Part shown: in pieces, positions 30,882 through 41,227 of the stretch
How positions within the stretch are numbered: position 1 is the stretch's first letter
Layout of the letters: each line of letters begins with the position of its first letter
Assembly (NCBI RefSeq): GCF_026130605.1
Contig: NZ_JANFAU010000006.1
Coordinates: forward strand, 1 to 64,000
Length of the DNA stretch: 64,000 nt
Direction: 5' to 3'
From: Sphingomonas lycopersici
Lineage (GTDB): Bacteria > Pseudomonadota > Alphaproteobacteria > Sphingomonadales > Sphingomonadaceae
The notes under the pieces: model-generated
Seen by the model: only the letters and a program-made list of their open reading frames with translations
Told to the model about the DNA's origin: nothing
Databases searched by the model: none
Made by a program: the position numbers and the translations under genes

Positions 30882-32537
30882 ATGATGGAGATCGGCAGGC
30901 GGCGATTCATTGGTGTGGCCGGCGCGGCGGTCACACAGGCGTTGGAATCGGGGCGACAAACGACAAGCGCGCTGTTGCGTCGCCGTGAAACGATCTCGGT
31001 TACTGGGCGCGGCGCTTCGGTGGGTGGATTACGTGCTGCGATGCGGGAGGTCGCGGGTTATGGCGGCGGAACGGTCCGGCTCCAGACCGGGCCCATCGCA
31101 GTCGATACGAACGATCTGATCGCGAACGGATCAATCAAGCTGCCGGGCAATGTTGTTCTGGAAGGGGAGGGCGCGCTCTTTACCTACGCGGGAAACCGCA
31201 TCGCCCCACCGCTGTTCACGGCACAGGATGTATCGCGAGTCACGCTGCGCAATCTGGTCGCGGCTGGAAATGGCCAAGCAATCGCCGATACGCGCAGCGG
31301 AAGTTTCGCACTGTTCTCGCTATCGGGCGGTGCGAAGGCCGACATGGAGGATATTCGCCTCGAAAATCTCCGATTGTCGGGGTTTGGTGCTGAGCGCTGG
31401 CTTCAGTTCCTCCAGCGGAATGCGTCAGGCAAACGAATGCTCGGACTTCGCGTGATAGATTTCGATGCGTCCGCGGGACGGGCCCTTGCGCCGGAAGCCA
31501 TCGGTATCGCGGCTTCGCCTTTGTGGATTTACGGCGCGGAAGGCGAAATTTGCGATGTGGCGGTGCGCGGTCTTTCGGTTCAGGCGAGCGGACTGAAACA
31601 GGGGGTGGTGCTCTTCCACAAGGTTCGGCAGGCTCTAATAGATTCGGCCTTGGTGGTTGACGCCGGCAAGACGGGCGCGCGTGACGACGCCGGCGCCTAT
31701 GCCGTCATGATCTATGCCGATCCCGGCGAGATGAGCGATATCACGATTATATCGACTAACATTCAACGCCCCCGCAGTGCCGGCATCTATCTGCGGGGAG
31801 CGCAACGTGTCCATGTTGTTGGCGCCTCGATCACGGGGCAACGAGATGCCGTGACCACCAACCTGCCAAAGGGGGCGATAGTGCTCAATGGTTGTTCCGG
31901 CGTCACGATCGAGGGCGCGAGACTGTCGGGCAACCGGTTCGATCTTTCCGTCGCAGACGGCGGGGTTAACGCACTGAATCTTGAGGTTCGTGATATGCGG
32001 ACTTCTGGATCCGACACTTCAGTGATTCTGGCTGTCTCCCCTGGCAAAGGCACGATCGGCCACGCCCGTTTCATCAACTGCCAACTTGCCGCGCGCGATC
32101 GGGTGCTACGGGTGATGAACGAACAGGTTCCTGGGCGCTATTACAATGACGTCCAGATTGTTGGCGGAGTACTATACAGCGATACAGCCGCAAATGTCAT
32201 TGAATTCAACCAGCAAACGCCGACCGGGGCGAGCGGCTACCGGATCGAAGGCACGACCATCCGCGCCAATAACGTCGCGATCATGACAGCCGGTTTGCAG
32301 GGATTGTTGACGATCAGGCGAATCGCAATCGAAGGGCTCGGACGGCTGAGTTGCGGTATTGTCGCGGATGATTGCGCCGCGCTCGACTGGGATGGCATCA
32401 TATTCCGGAACCTTGGGAGCGGTTGCGGTTACACTGCTCGCTCGATCCGGCGCCCGGCCAGAGGGACATTGCGCAATTTGCATCTGGGAGGAGCCGCAAA
32501 TCCGTTTACCAGCGGATCGTTGCAGGTAACCCGCTGA
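30882..32537 (+). CDS. Right-handed beta-helix protein, exported
   Basis: A 551-residue protein with a Tat-like N-terminus (GRRRFIGVAGAA) and then many short repeats of beta-helix type (VTLRNLVAAGNGQAI; VTIEGARLSGNRFDLSV), as in pectate-lyase-like enzymes. It may be a polysaccharide lyase, epimerase or glycan-binding protein acting on the polymer made by this locus. No catalytic residues can be assigned. The start at 30882 (MMEIGRRRF) is chosen over an upstream ATG because the export signal begins here. First gene of the island, rightward, converging on fcl. Confidence 0.75.
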   Translation: MMEIGRRRFIGVAGAAVTQALESGRQTTSALLRRRETISVTGRGASVGGLRAAMREVAGYGGGTVRLQTGPIAVDTNDLIANGSIKLPGNVVLEGEGALFTYAGNRIAPPLFTAQDVSRVTLRNLVAAGNGQAIADTRSGSFALFSLSGGAKADMEDIRLENLRLSGFGAERWLQFLQRNASGKRMLGLRVIDFDASAGRALAPEAIGIAASPLWIYGAEGEICDVAVRGLSVQASGLKQGVVLFHKVRQALIDSALVVDAGKTGARDDAGAYAVMIYADPGEMSDITIISTNIQRPRSAGIYLRGAQRVHVVGASITGQRDAVTTNLPKGAIVLNGCSGVTIEGARLSGNRFDLSVADGGVNALNLEVRDMRTSGSDTSVILAVSPGKGTIGHARFINCQLAARDRVLRVMNEQVPGRYYNDVQIVGGVLYSDTAANVIEFNQQTPTGASGYRIEGTTIRANNVAIMTAGLQGLLTIRRIAIEGLGRLSCGIVADDCAALDWDGIIFRNLGSGCGYTARSIRRPARGTLRNLHLGGAANPFTSGSLQVTR

Positions 32538-32566
32538 TGATCAGATTGGTGCGATACAGCGATCCG

Positions 32567-33505
32567 TCAGCCGTAATGATCGAGAAACCACCGGTAGACG
32601 CGTGCAATTCCGTTCTCGAGGTCGATTGAAGCGCGCCAGCCCAAATCATCAAGTCGCGTCGTGTCGAGGCGCTTGCGCGGAGTACCGTCGGGTTTGGAGG
32701 TATCGCGGAGCACGGTTCCGTTGAACCCGACGACGCGCGCGACGAGTTCCGCCAGATCGCCAATCGCAATTTCCTGCCCGCTGCCAACATTGACGATCTC
32801 TGGACCCGAATAATATTTGGCCAGGAAAACGAGTGCATCCGCAAGATCGTCGACGTGCAGGAATTCGCGCATAGGCGATCCGGTGCCCCAGATCGTGAAT
32901 GTGTCGGCGCCAGCGATCTTTGCCTCGTGGGTCTTGCGGATCAAGGCAGGCAGCACATGACTCGACGATAGGTCGAAATTGTCGAACGGGCCATAGAGAT
33001 TGGTCGGCTGCGCCGAAATGAAGTCGAGGCCGTATTGCCGGCGATATGCCTGGCAGAGCTTGATCCCCGCGATCTTGGCGATCGCATACCATTCGTTGGT
33101 CGGTTCGAGGGGCCCGGTTAGCAGCGCATCCTCCCGGATGGGTTGGGGCGCGAACTTCGGATAGATGCACGATGATCCCAGGAACACGAGCTTGGCGGTG
33201 CCGACGCTTCGCGCGGCTTCGATGATATTCCCCTCGATCATCAGATTATCGTAGAGAAACTCTGCCGGCCGCGTATCGTTGGCGTGAATTCCGCCAACCT
33301 TCGCAGCCGCCACGAAGATGAGGTCGGGACGTGCATGCCCCATCCATTCCTCGACAGCCCCCTGCCGACGCAAGTCGAGCCGATCGCGCGGCGCCTCGAT
33401 GAGTGCGCAATCCTCTTGCGTCAGGCGCCGTGCGAGGGCCTGGCCAACCATGCCGCGATGACCCGCCACCCAAACACGGCGTCCAGAGAGCTGGAATTCA
33501 GGCAT
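32567..33505 (-). CDS. fcl: GDP-L-fucose synthase
   Basis: Epimerase-reductase giving GDP-L-fucose from GDP-4-keto-6-deoxy-mannose with NADPH. The 312-residue SDR protein has the nucleotide loop VAGHRGMVGQALAR, the AAKVGGIHAN segment and the catalytic Ser (GSSCIYPK) with YAIAK. Length and motifs are textbook for WcaG/Fcl. It lies five bases after gmd in the same direction, forming the GDP-fucose pair. Confidence 0.95.
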   Translation of the reverse strand: MPEFQLSGRRVWVAGHRGMVGQALARRLTQEDCALIEAPRDRLDLRRQGAVEEWMGHARPDLIFVAAAKVGGIHANDTRPAEFLYDNLMIEGNIIEAARSVGTAKLVFLGSSCIYPKFAPQPIREDALLTGPLEPTNEWYAIAKIAGIKLCQAYRRQYGLDFISAQPTNLYGPFDNFDLSSSHVLPALIRKTHEAKIAGADTFTIWGTGSPMREFLHVDDLADALVFLAKYYSGPEIVNVGSGQEIAIGDLAELVARVVGFNGTVLRDTSKPDGTPRKRLDTTRLDDLGWRASIDLENGIARVYRWFLDHYG

Positions 33506-33510
33506 CGCGC

Positions 33511-34608
33511 TCAGGCCACCGAGCGTCGGCGCAAAGCGGTTTCCTCATCGATGCGCCGATGCTGCGCTTCGCGCTCAACTGTCTTCAAATCCGCTACCAT
33601 CATGTCGGTCACCAAGTCCTCGAAGCTGGTCGTGGCCTCCCATCCGAGCTCGGCCTTGGCTTTGGCGGGATTGCCTATCAGCAACTCGACCTCGGTCGGT
33701 CGGAAATAACGCGGGTCAACCTTGACGAGAGTGCGGCCGGTCTCGGCGCATAGGCCGCATTCTTCGACGCCGCTGCCTCGCCATTCGAGCGAGACACCGA
33801 CATGGGCGAATGCGCGCTCGACGAAGAGACGAACCGTTTGAGTCCGCCCCGTCGCCAGAACGAAATCATCGGCGCGATCGTGCTGCAGGATTCGCCACAT
33901 TCCCTCTACATAGTCGCGCGCATGGCCCCAATCGCGTTGCGCGTCGAGGTTGCCGAGCCATAGCTTGTCTTGAATCTTGAGATGGATCGCAGCGACCGCG
34001 CGGGTTATCTTGCGGGTGACGAACGTTTCGCCACGGATCGGGCTTTCGTGGTTGAACAAGATGCCGTTGGAGGCGAACATATTGTACGCCTCGCGATAAT
34101 TTACTGTAATCCAATACGCATATAGCTTTGCCGCAGCATAAGGTGAGCGTGGGTAAAAGGGCGTCGTTTCACTCTGAGGTACTTCCTGAACGAGCCCGTA
34201 AAGTTCGGAGGTGGAAGCTTGGTAGAATCGTGTTTTGTCCGTCAGGCCAAGAATCTTGATCGCCTCAAGCATTCTGAGCGTCCCGATGGCATCGGCATTA
34301 GCAGTATATTCGGGCGTGTCGAAGCTCACCTGCACGTGGCTCTGTGCGGCGAGATTGTAAATCTCATCAGGCACGATCTCCTGAACGATGCGGATGAGGT
34401 TGGTCGAATCCGTCATGTCGCCATAATGCAAATGAAGCTGCGCGCCGCTTTCGTGCGGATCTTGATAAATATGATCGATCCGCGCGGTATTGAACGAGGA
34501 CGACCTTCGTTTGAGGCCATGCACCTGATAGCCCTTGGCCAGGAGGAGTTCGGCCAGATAGGCGCCGTCCTGACCGGTAATGCCGGTGATAAGTGCGGTC
34601 TTGGTCAT
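33511..34608 (-). CDS. gmd: GDP-mannose 4,6-dehydratase
   Basis: First step from GDP-mannose to GDP-L-fucose (or GDP-rhamnose). The 365-residue SDR enzyme starts [20 protein letters not shown], has the [14 protein letters not shown] loop that binds NADP, and the catalytic Thr-Tyr-Lys set ([17 protein letters not shown]). I set the start at 34608 because the nucleotide-binding loop begins there; upstream codons read through intergenic DNA. Followed by fcl, so fucose is a likely sugar of the polymer. Confidence 0.95.
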   Translation of the reverse strand: MTKTALITGITGQDGAYLAELLLAKGYQVHGLKRRSSSFNTARIDHIYQDPHESGAQLHLHYGDMTDSTNLIRIVQEIVPDEIYNLAAQSHVQVSFDTPEYTANADAIGTLRMLEAIKILGLTDKTRFYQASTSELYGLVQEVPQSETTPFYPRSPYAAAKLYAYWITVNYREAYNMFASNGILFNHESPIRGETFVTRKITRAVAAIHLKIQDKLWLGNLDAQRDWGHARDYVEGMWRILQHDRADDFVLATGRTQTVRLFVERAFAHVGVSLEWRGSGVEECGLCAETGRTLVKVDPRYFRPTEVELLIGNPAKAKAELGWEATTSFEDLVTDMMVADLKTVEREAQHRRIDEETALRRRSVA

Positions 34609-34819
34609 GTCGGTCCCAGAAGAGAGGGGTAGTGTCACCAAATGTGGCAAAGGAACGGGCGCATTTATCGGTTTCGAGCGCGTCGGTCTACCGTCGCGGA
34701 CCATGCGTTCGGGCGATGGACGGCTCAATATCTTCTCGATTCGGCGAGGGACGAAAGCATTTTTCCGCGACGTCCATCGCCTCTGGCACTGACCTGATTC
34801 TTGGGCTAGTGGGCGCACC
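34609..34819. promoter_or_regulatory. Divergent promoter region, gmd-fcl / WecA-like
   Basis: 211 bases separating the leftward gmd-fcl pair from the rightward initiating transferase. Both promoters are expected here. No unambiguous -35/-10 set is seen. The transferase GTG start has no strong Shine-Dalgarno. Confidence 0.4.
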
Positions 34820-35863
34820 GTGGGCAACCTGTTTAGTACCTACTCCGTTCTGCTGCCCCCGATTTGTTCGGCGATAACCCTCTTGCTGTGCCTGGCAGCG
34901 GGGCCACTGACCACGAAGCTTCGCCTGCTCGATATACCTGGCGGTCGTAAATCGCATCGGCGCCCGACCCCGTTGATGGGCGGGCTGGTGCTCTTATTTG
35001 GCTTTTATCCCTGGGTTGGCATCTGGATTGCACTCAACCCGCAGCCAGCGACGATCCTTTTGCCGGTCGTCCTGTGTGCGGCAGCCGTCACCCTGCTAGG
35101 GCTGATTGATGATCGCCGGCATCTTTCAGCCTTGCTCCGCTTGACCTTCTGCTTCGTTGCGATCGTGGGGGCGCTGTTGTGGGCACCGACATTGGTCGTG
35201 CGCGCGATCACCTGGAACTATGATCACGGGAGTATCGCGCTACAGCCGACGGTCGCGATGATTTTTACGATTCTGTCGATCGTCGCGCTGATCCAGGCTT
35301 CGAACCTTGCTGATGGCAAGAATGGGCTGCTGATCGGTATGTGCCTTGCGTGGATCTATTTCCTCGGCAACGCGCTGCCGGATAATATGATGCCCGTCGT
35401 GTTGGGTTTGAGCGGCGTGCTGATTGTGCTCCTTGCGTTCAACTTGGCGGGCGCGTTGTTCCTTGGCGATGGTGGGAGCTACGGGCTCGCGGCTTTCATC
35501 GGGTTCATGTCACTGGTTGCGGCTGGGGCTCCCAATCCGCACAATCACGCAGCATCGGACCAGATCGGGCTTATCTTTCTTTTGCCCGTGCTGGATATGG
35601 TTCGGTTGATGACGGTGCGAATGGCGCGAGGGCAATCACCGTTTGTTGGTGATCGTGATCACCTCCACCATCACCTGCTCGCGGCATTTGGCTGGCCGGG
35701 GGGACTCGCTGCCTATTTGATGATGGTGGTGTTGCCGAGCTTTATCGCGGCTGGGGCGCCGCGAAACACTCTGACGATCATTGCGCTCACCGTCGTGGTT
35801 TATTTCGGTGTGATCGGCTACGCCAAGCGACTGGTCCGGATGAGGAACTCGACGGCGACCTGA
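34820..35863 (+). CDS. WecA/MraY-family undecaprenyl-phosphate sugar-phosphotransferase
   Basis: Predicted to start the repeat unit by moving a HexNAc-1-phosphate from its UDP-sugar to undecaprenyl phosphate at the inner membrane. The 347-residue protein has about ten membrane segments, the substrate motif [15 protein letters not shown], the catalytic [11 protein letters not shown]sp pair, NLADGKNGL, and the cytoplasmic HHH motif in [10 protein letters not shown], as in WecA. Start is GTG. It stands alone in the rightward direction between two leftward operons and converges on the GT2 gene. Confidence 0.88.
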   Translation: MGNLFSTYSVLLPPICSAITLLLCLAAGPLTTKLRLLDIPGGRKSHRRPTPLMGGLVLLFGFYPWVGIWIALNPQPATILLPVVLCAAAVTLLGLIDDRRHLSALLRLTFCFVAIVGALLWAPTLVVRAITWNYDHGSIALQPTVAMIFTILSIVALIQASNLADGKNGLLIGMCLAWIYFLGNALPDNMMPVVLGLSGVLIVLLAFNLAGALFLGDGGSYGLAAFIGFMSLVAAGAPNPHNHAASDQIGLIFLLPVLDMVRLMTVRMARGQSPFVGDRDHLHHHLLAAFGWPGGLAAYLMMVVLPSFIAAGAPRNTLTIIALTVVVYFGVIGYAKRLVRMRNSTAT

Positions 35864-35867
35864 GAGC

Positions 35868-36614
35868 CTATTTCTTCATATATTCTAGAGTCTTGAAGAA
35901 GTATTTGCTGAGAATCATCGGCCAAGACGTCCGCACGCCATGCGCGCGGCAGGCACGTAGCATTTCGCGGTTGATGGTCCACTTTGCCCGCAAGCCGGCG
36001 GTACTGACCCCACCCGGCCGCATGTGAACGAATACATCGGGGATATAGCGGTAGCGCAAACGGGCTTTAGCGAAGGCGCGAACGATGAACTCGAAATCGG
36101 CCGCGATCTGATAGTCGGTGCGATACTCGCCGACTAAGTCATAGGCTTGGCGGGTCAGGTACATGCCTGGATGTGCGGGCATCCAGCCCCAGCCTATCCG
36201 ATTGGGATGGAAACGCCCGCTGTCGTAGCGCCGCCCGAACCTCAGACCCGATGCAAGGAAAGCGATATCGCCAATAACGGCATCGAGCGAGGGATCTTCG
36301 GTAAATGGACGCGCAATCCGCGACAGGACTGCCGGATCGGCAAGGAAGTCGTCGGCGTTAAGGATACCGATCACATCGCCCGACGCGCGCGCGACACCCT
36401 TGTTCATCGCGTCGTATAGCCCGCGATCGGGCTCTGACACGAAAATGGTCCGGGCGTTGGCCATTTGCGCGACGATCGCTTGTGTTCCGTCCTTTGAGTT
36501 ACCGTCAATGATGACATGCTCGATATCCGGATGATCCTGTGCCTGCACCGACGCGATGGTGTCGGCGATCGTCGCGGCAGCATTGTAGCTGACGGTAATC
36601 ACGCTGATCTTCAT
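35868..36614 (-). CDS. Glycosyltransferase family 2
   Basis: GT-A enzyme adding a sugar from a nucleotide donor on the cytoplasmic face. The 248-residue protein has the N-terminal KISVITVSYNAAATIADTIA, IIDGNSKDGT and the DXD-like ILNADDFLAD, then a variable C-terminus (FVHMRPGGVSTAG) of the WcaA/colanic type. It is the last gene of the leftward operon that begins at 48366, overlapping the previous gene by four bases. Donor and acceptor cannot be told from sequence. Confidence 0.88.
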   Translation of the reverse strand: MKISVITVSYNAAATIADTIASVQAQDHPDIEHVIIDGNSKDGTQAIVAQMANARTIFVSEPDRGLYDAMNKGVARASGDVIGILNADDFLADPAVLSRIARPFTEDPSLDAVIGDIAFLASGLRFGRRYDSGRFHPNRIGWGWMPAHPGMYLTRQAYDLVGEYRTDYQIAADFEFIVRAFAKARLRYRYIPDVFVHMRPGGVSTAGLRAKWTINREMLRACRAHGVRTSWPMILSKYFFKTLEYMKK

Positions 36615-37798
36615 GCCGGGTAATTTCCCTTGCCGGTATGGGCTGCGGCAAAAATGGCAGTGTTGAGCGCCTCGGCAAAGGCGCGCTGCCGGCGAGCTGT
36701 TTCGTCGCGAGCCGCTGCTACCGCTGCCCGAATCTGCGCGAGTGGGCGCGGGGGCGCGGCGGCGATCGCGCTGGCGAGTGCGCCCGCGTCGTCAATACCG
36801 AAGAACGTAGCGCCGGGGGCTTGCTCACGATGGACGGAAAGATCTGACAATATCAGCGGCGTGCCGACCGCTTTGGCCTCCTCGACCGTCGTGCTCCAGC
36901 CTTCGAATCGGGATGGGTTAAGTAGTGCATTGGTGCCGACCATAAGCGCGCGGACTAGCCCATGATCGACGTTCCCTATCAGGCGAAAGGAATCCTGCGC
37001 GCCGACTTCGACGATTCGTTCGGCGAGTACATCGCGATAGCCTGGACGCCGCGGATCTTCGCCATGACCTGTTGCCAATATTGGACGACGCAGGCCCCGC
37101 TGCGTTAGCAGCGCTGCCGCATCGATAGCGAGCAGGTGATTTTTGTGCTGCCATAGCTGATTGGGAAGAAAGACGAAATCTTCCGGAATATCGGCAGCGC
37201 GCAATCGGGACCACGCGGTGTCAGCGTCGGGCCAGTCGTCGAGCGGAACAGCAAAACGGGCAACATGGGTGCGACCACGCGCGGACGGGTACCACGAAAG
37301 GCAATCGCGCTCGGAATCGTGACTGCTCAATAGGATCGCCGCACTCGAGGCAATCTGGGCACGGAATCCGAGTTCGCGCTTCCACCAGGCCGAACGGCTG
37401 AACATACCGGGAAGGTGGCGATGCTGAAAATCGGGAAACCAGCTGACGCTGGGGATTTCACTGCGCCAGCCGAGATAGATCGCAGGCGTGAACGCGACGC
37501 CGATCCGTTCGCGCCGGAGAGCGTCGAGGATGGGGGCGTTGCGCCCCGTCAGGACGGTGTGGCCGATTCCGCTGCGCACCCGATCCTCGGAGAATGTCGG
37601 GTCGATCACGATGCGGGTCCGAGGCAAGGCTGGCAGATCGCGGACCTGCGGGTCGTTTGCTCGGCGGGGATCGAGAAACAGGACGGTCTCGATCGCAGGA
37701 TCGCCATGTCGAGCCAATGCCCGGATCAGATTGCACATGTACATCCATCCGCCGAACCATCCCTTGCCGCCGATCGGAGGTACGCCGAAACGGATCAC
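36611..37798 (-). CDS. Glycosyltransferase family 1/4-like
   Basis: GT-B glycosyltransferase of 395 residues. Seen: N-terminal Gly-rich start FGVPPIGGKGWFGGWMYMCN, acceptor domain, and the donor-binding domain with QHKNHLLAIDAAALL and the E-x7-E region SRFEGWSTTVEEAKAVGTPL. The GTG start at 37798 overlaps the upstream stop by four bases (GTGA); the longer ORF lies inside the epimerase gene. Probably adds an inner sugar of the repeat unit. Confidence 0.87.
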   Translation of the reverse strand: MIRFGVPPIGGKGWFGGWMYMCNLIRALARHGDPAIETVLFLDPRRANDPQVRDLPALPRTRIVIDPTFSEDRVRSGIGHTVLTGRNAPILDALRRERIGVAFTPAIYLGWRSEIPSVSWFPDFQHRHLPGMFSRSAWWKRELGFRAQIASSAAILLSSHDSERDCLSWYPSARGRTHVARFAVPLDDWPDADTAWSRLRAADIPEDFVFLPNQLWQHKNHLLAIDAAALLTQRGLRRPILATGHGEDPRRPGYRDVLAERIVEVGAQDSFRLIGNVDHGLVRALMVGTNALLNPSRFEGWSTTVEEAKAVGTPLILSDLSVHREQAPGATFFGIDDAGALASAIAAAPPRPLAQIRAAVAAARDETARRQRAFAEALNTAIFAAAHTGKGNYPA

Positions 37799-38721
37799 AG
37801 CGAATCCCGCGTGCGATACCAGCGCACGTAATCTTCGACACCGGCGGTTGGATCTACTCGCCAGTCGAATCCGATCGCGTCGAGCAGGCCCCGCGCTGCG
37901 ATGAGGCTGAAGGGATCTCCCGGCCGACTGTTGCCCGAGAATGAAAGGCACGCAGGATCGCGGCCGAAAGCGCGAGCCGCGACCTCAGCGATCTCCCGCA
38001 CGCTTCTCGCGCGGCCCGATCCGGCGTTGATGACGGGCATTGCCGGCGAGGCTAGCGGCGTCGCGATGACCAGTGCGCGGACGACATCGTCGACATGGGT
38101 CCAGTCGCGCAGTTCGGCGCCTGTGCCACCAAGCACGATGGGCGCATCACTCACCGTTAGCTTCCCGCAAAGATCCCATAGCAACTGTTTCCTCAGTTCC
38201 GGGCCATAAACTGAGAACAAGCGCACAGCGACAACGGGGAGCCCGAAGCTGCCGGCCCAGCCGGCGCAGATCGTTTCCATCGCGAACTTGTGTGCGCCAT
38301 AGGGCGAGAAGGGCGCCGTTGCCGCATCCTCGGCAATCGGATCGACATGAAGGTTGCCATAGACCGCGGCTGACGAGACGATGACGAGCCGCGTCACCGG
38401 GCTATGATTACGCAACCAATCGAGCAGCATCGCGGTGCCGGCGACCGTCGCGGTGAAATCGCGAAAGGGCTCGGAAAGAGACGCGCCGACCGACGATCCG
38501 CCGGCAAGGTGATAAATGACGTCGGGAAGGCCGGTATTCTGGGCGAGCGCGTCTAACTTTTCGTGTGACACGGCGCCAACCTGCCAACCCGCGGTGATGT
38601 GGGTCAGGCCGGCAGCCTCGGCGAGATCGATCCCGGCCACGCGCGTTCCCGTGGCGACGAGATGTCGCACGAGAGACCGCCCGATGAACCCGGCGCCCCC
38701 TGTGACCCAAGCAAGGTTCAT
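37795..38721 (-). CDS. NAD-dependent sugar epimerase/dehydratase (SDR)
   Basis: Extended SDR of 308 residues acting on a nucleotide sugar. It has VTGGAGFIGRSLVRHL (NAD loop), Ser in VIVSSAAVYGN and YGAHK as the catalytic Tyr-Lys, followed by VRLFSVYGPELRKQLLWDL. The exact substrate is unclear: it could be a 4-epimerase, a dehydratase or a 4-reductase of a deoxysugar. Four-base overlaps on both sides place it firmly in the operon. Confidence 0.85.
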   Translation of the reverse strand: MNLAWVTGGAGFIGRSLVRHLVATGTRVAGIDLAEAAGLTHITAGWQVGAVSHEKLDALAQNTGLPDVIYHLAGGSSVGASLSEPFRDFTATVAGTAMLLDWLRNHSPVTRLVIVSSAAVYGNLHVDPIAEDAATAPFSPYGAHKFAMETICAGWAGSFGLPVVAVRLFSVYGPELRKQLLWDLCGKLTVSDAPIVLGGTGAELRDWTHVDDVVRALVIATPLASPAMPVINAGSGRARSVREIAEVAARAFGRDPACLSFSGNSRPGDPFSLIAARGLLDAIGFDWRVDPTAGVEDYVRWYRTRDSL

Positions 38722-39569
38722 TTCGGTTTGCGCGCGACGAAAGAAACGTGTCGACCCGGGCGCCGATCGATGCGCGAGGCGAGGCGACGTACCGTGCTAC
38801 CCACCCCAGGGAGATCGAGCAGGGCGGTCGCCAAGGGACGCAGCATGGGAATCGGCACGAGTTGACCGGCAATGCGACGGTGAATCTCAGCGGTGGACTG
38901 CGGACCGTAGTTGATCGGATTGTCGAGCGAGCCGATCGTACGTTCAAGCATAAGGCCCGATTCACGGATCGCGTTTTGATAGATTTCCAGCGGATGCGCG
39001 TTCTCGCCGCCGTAGCGATGATGCAGCGCATGGCCGTCGAAGAATGCCGGCAAGTCCGCCGCGGTGGTGACGACGTGCTCGCGTGTGGCGACGAAAATAC
39101 CGCCCGGGCGCAGCACGCGATGGAATTCGCGCATCGCCGCCGGCAGATCACTGATATGGTGCAGCACGGCGCGCGCGAAGATCACGTCGAACGTAGCCTC
39201 GGCGAACGGCAATTGCTCGGACAGGCGTTCTTCCACCCGGATCGTCAGCGCAGCATCACGCGCGAGTCCCCTGATCGCGCCCCCGCCGACTAGCTCGCTC
39301 GGGTCTGGTTCGAGCGCGGTCACCGAGAAACCGTCTTTGGCGAGTGCGTAACTGGCGATGCCCCGCCCTGCGCCGGCGTCGAGTGCTTCCCCGGGGCCGG
39401 TGCCGATGATCGCGCGAACCGCTTCCCACTCGTTGCTGCGTCGGTACCGGTCAGCCGCTTCGATCAGTGGATCGTCGTAATAGGCGTCGCGGACAAGGTC
39501 CGCCCGCTCCGGCTGCTCGCGTAGCCAGCGCACCGCTTCTTCCCAGCTGCCATGCGATGTCTCGGTCAT
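38718..39569 (-). CDS. SAM-dependent methyltransferase
   Basis: A 283-residue class I methyltransferase. The SAM loop is [20 protein letters not shown], followed by ALEPDPS (ribose-binding acidic residue) and the motif-IV/V region [20 protein letters not shown]. Likely O-methylates a sugar residue or caps the chain. Operon member with four-base overlaps at both ends. Target unknown. Confidence 0.85.
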   Translation of the reverse strand: MTETSHGSWEEAVRWLREQPERADLVRDAYYDDPLIEAADRYRRSNEWEAVRAIIGTGPGEALDAGAGRGIASYALAKDGFSVTALEPDPSELVGGGAIRGLARDAALTIRVEERLSEQLPFAEATFDVIFARAVLHHISDLPAAMREFHRVLRPGGIFVATREHVVTTAADLPAFFDGHALHHRYGGENAHPLEIYQNAIRESGLMLERTIGSLDNPINYGPQSTAEIHRRIAGQLVPIPMLRPLATALLDLPGVGSTVRRLASRIDRRPGRHVSFVARKPK

Positions 39570-40141
39570 ATATCGGCTCTCGACAGCGTGCGGATGGGGC
39601 GAGCGGGGTTGCCCGCAACCACCGTATAAGGAGCGACGTCCTTCGTGACGACCGCCCCCGCCGCAACGACCGCACCTTCACCGATGGTGACGCCTTTCAG
39701 GACGATGGCATTGAAGCCGATCCAGGCCCTGTCTTCTATTCGCACGGGAGCGATCTTTACTTGGCTCCAGTCTTTCCTGCCCTGTCCCCAGTCAAGCACG
39801 TCGCGAGCGCGATACTGCCATTCAAGAGCATGAGAGTTATGATCAACGACCGTCACGCCCCACGAAATGACGACATCATTGCCTAGGCTGATCGATTGAG
39901 CTGACACGAAGTGGCTAGCTCCGACATAGCAGCGGCTACCACAGACAAAATCAGCGCCTGCGCGATCGAATGAAATGCGCGCGTTAATGATGCAATCGTC
40001 CCCTACAACCAGATGGCATCCGCGAACCCGGCCAATCCGATCGAAGCGAACTGACGACCGTTCTCCCACAGCGATTTCTACAATACCTTTTAACCGGTTT
40101 TTGCCGTAGCCATCGAGCGCACGTCTCAATAACATCTTCAT
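39566..40141 (-). CDS. Left-handed beta-helix acyltransferase (WcaF/CatB-like)
   Basis: A 191-residue hexapeptide-repeat acyltransferase, probably O-acetylating the polymer. The repeats run through [14 protein letters not shown] to [20 protein letters not shown], with the catalytic His in [12 protein letters not shown] and the C-terminal [11 protein letters not shown] typical of the family. The start at 40141 overlaps the upstream stop; the longer reading is shadow of the upstream gene. Confidence 0.85.
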   Translation of the reverse strand: MKMLLRRALDGYGKNRLKGIVEIAVGERSSVRFDRIGRVRGCHLVVGDDCIINARISFDRAGADFVCGSRCYVGASHFVSAQSISLGNDVVISWGVTVVDHNSHALEWQYRARDVLDWGQGRKDWSQVKIAPVRIEDRAWIGFNAIVLKGVTIGEGAVVAAGAVVTKDVAPYTVVAGNPARPIRTLSRADI

Positions 40142-41223
40142 GCGACAATTTCCTCGAATCGCGCCCATTGGCGCGCCTTGGAAAAGCGATCGGCGATCAT
40201 TTCGTGTCCCGCCTCCGCCAGCCTTTGGCATTGCGCTACATCCGCATGAAGGGCGCGAAGATGCGCAATGAGTTCCTCCACGCTCCGGTAAGTAATGAAA
40301 TGTTTGCCTGGTATCATATCGTCGGGATAGCAGCCTGCGTCGCTGACTAACGTCGCGCCGCAACCGAGCGCTTCCCAGACGCGCATGTTGCCGCGATCTT
40401 CGCCTGCCATGTCGATCGCACCATTGACGATGATCCGTGCGTTACCCATCGCATCGAGTAGGTCGCGCCCAAAAACGGGTTCGTAGGTGACAGCGCGTAT
40501 ATTGCGGCTTCGACGATGACGCGCAAGGGGAGGGAGCCAACCAAGCGGCGTCTCCGCTAGACGTGTGAGGCGAGACCGATCGAGATGGAACGCAACTCTC
40601 ATTTCGTGTCGCAGCGCCGCGACCGCCTCGAGCGCGAGTGCGCGTGTTCGATGGTAGCGAGAATAAGTGCCAACAAACAGAACGTCGATCGGCCGATCTG
40701 TTCGCGCAGCATAGGCGTCCATCACCGTATCATGCGCCGGTGCCAAATATTCCGCGCGCGCGCCCTGGTCGCGGTAACTGTCGAGTAGCGCAGGGAAGTT
40801 GTTGACGATAATATCGTGCGACAGAAACTCTCCTCCGTGGGAGGGGGCGGCACGCCAAGCCACCGTCCGCCGCACCGAACCAGGCAAACGCTTGAGAAAG
40901 GCGTCGCCGTAACGCATCGGATCCGAGTTGTAGAATACCTCTGTGCGATGGTGCTCTATCTGTGAAAGTAAAATTACATCAAGAGCGGTTCCGGCTTTCA
41001 TGCCCTGTTCTACCGCCCAAAGGCGCTGCGTTTCGGGATCATCGCCATTGGCGAAGAAGGCGCTAGAATCTCCCGTCAAAACCGGCTGCAAAACATGTGC
41101 AATACCGTAGCGATCGTCAAAGAAAGCCGCCATCGATTCTGCAAAGGTAGACTTATTCCGAAGCAGGTGCTGCAATCGGGGACGATAGGAGCGATAAATT
41201 CCGCTATTCTGGAAGAGGCGCAA
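40138..41223 (-). CDS. Glycosyltransferase, CgeB/GT1-like
   Basis: A 361-residue GT-B protein. The C-terminal half shows [20 protein letters not shown] and the donor-binding part [20 protein letters not shown] followed by [14 protein letters not shown], typical of the CgeB/Glyco_trans_1_2 group. The N-terminal half is divergent. It lies four bases downstream of the polymerase gene and overlaps the acyltransferase by four. Confidence 0.82.
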   Translation of the reverse strand: MRLFQNSGIYRSYRPRLQHLLRNKSTFAESMAAFFDDRYGIAHVLQPVLTGDSSAFFANGDDPETQRLWAVEQGMKAGTALDVILLSQIEHHRTEVFYNSDPMRYGDAFLKRLPGSVRRTVAWRAAPSHGGEFLSHDIIVNNFPALLDSYRDQGARAEYLAPAHDTVMDAYAARTDRPIDVLFVGTYSRYHRTRALALEAVAALRHEMRVAFHLDRSRLTRLAETPLGWLPPLARHRRSRNIRAVTYEPVFGRDLLDAMGNARIIVNGAIDMAGEDRGNMRVWEALGCGATLVSDAGCYPDDMIPGKHFITYRSVEELIAHLRALHADVAQCQRLAEAGHEMIADRFSKARQWARFEEIVA

Positions 41224-41227
41224 CTAT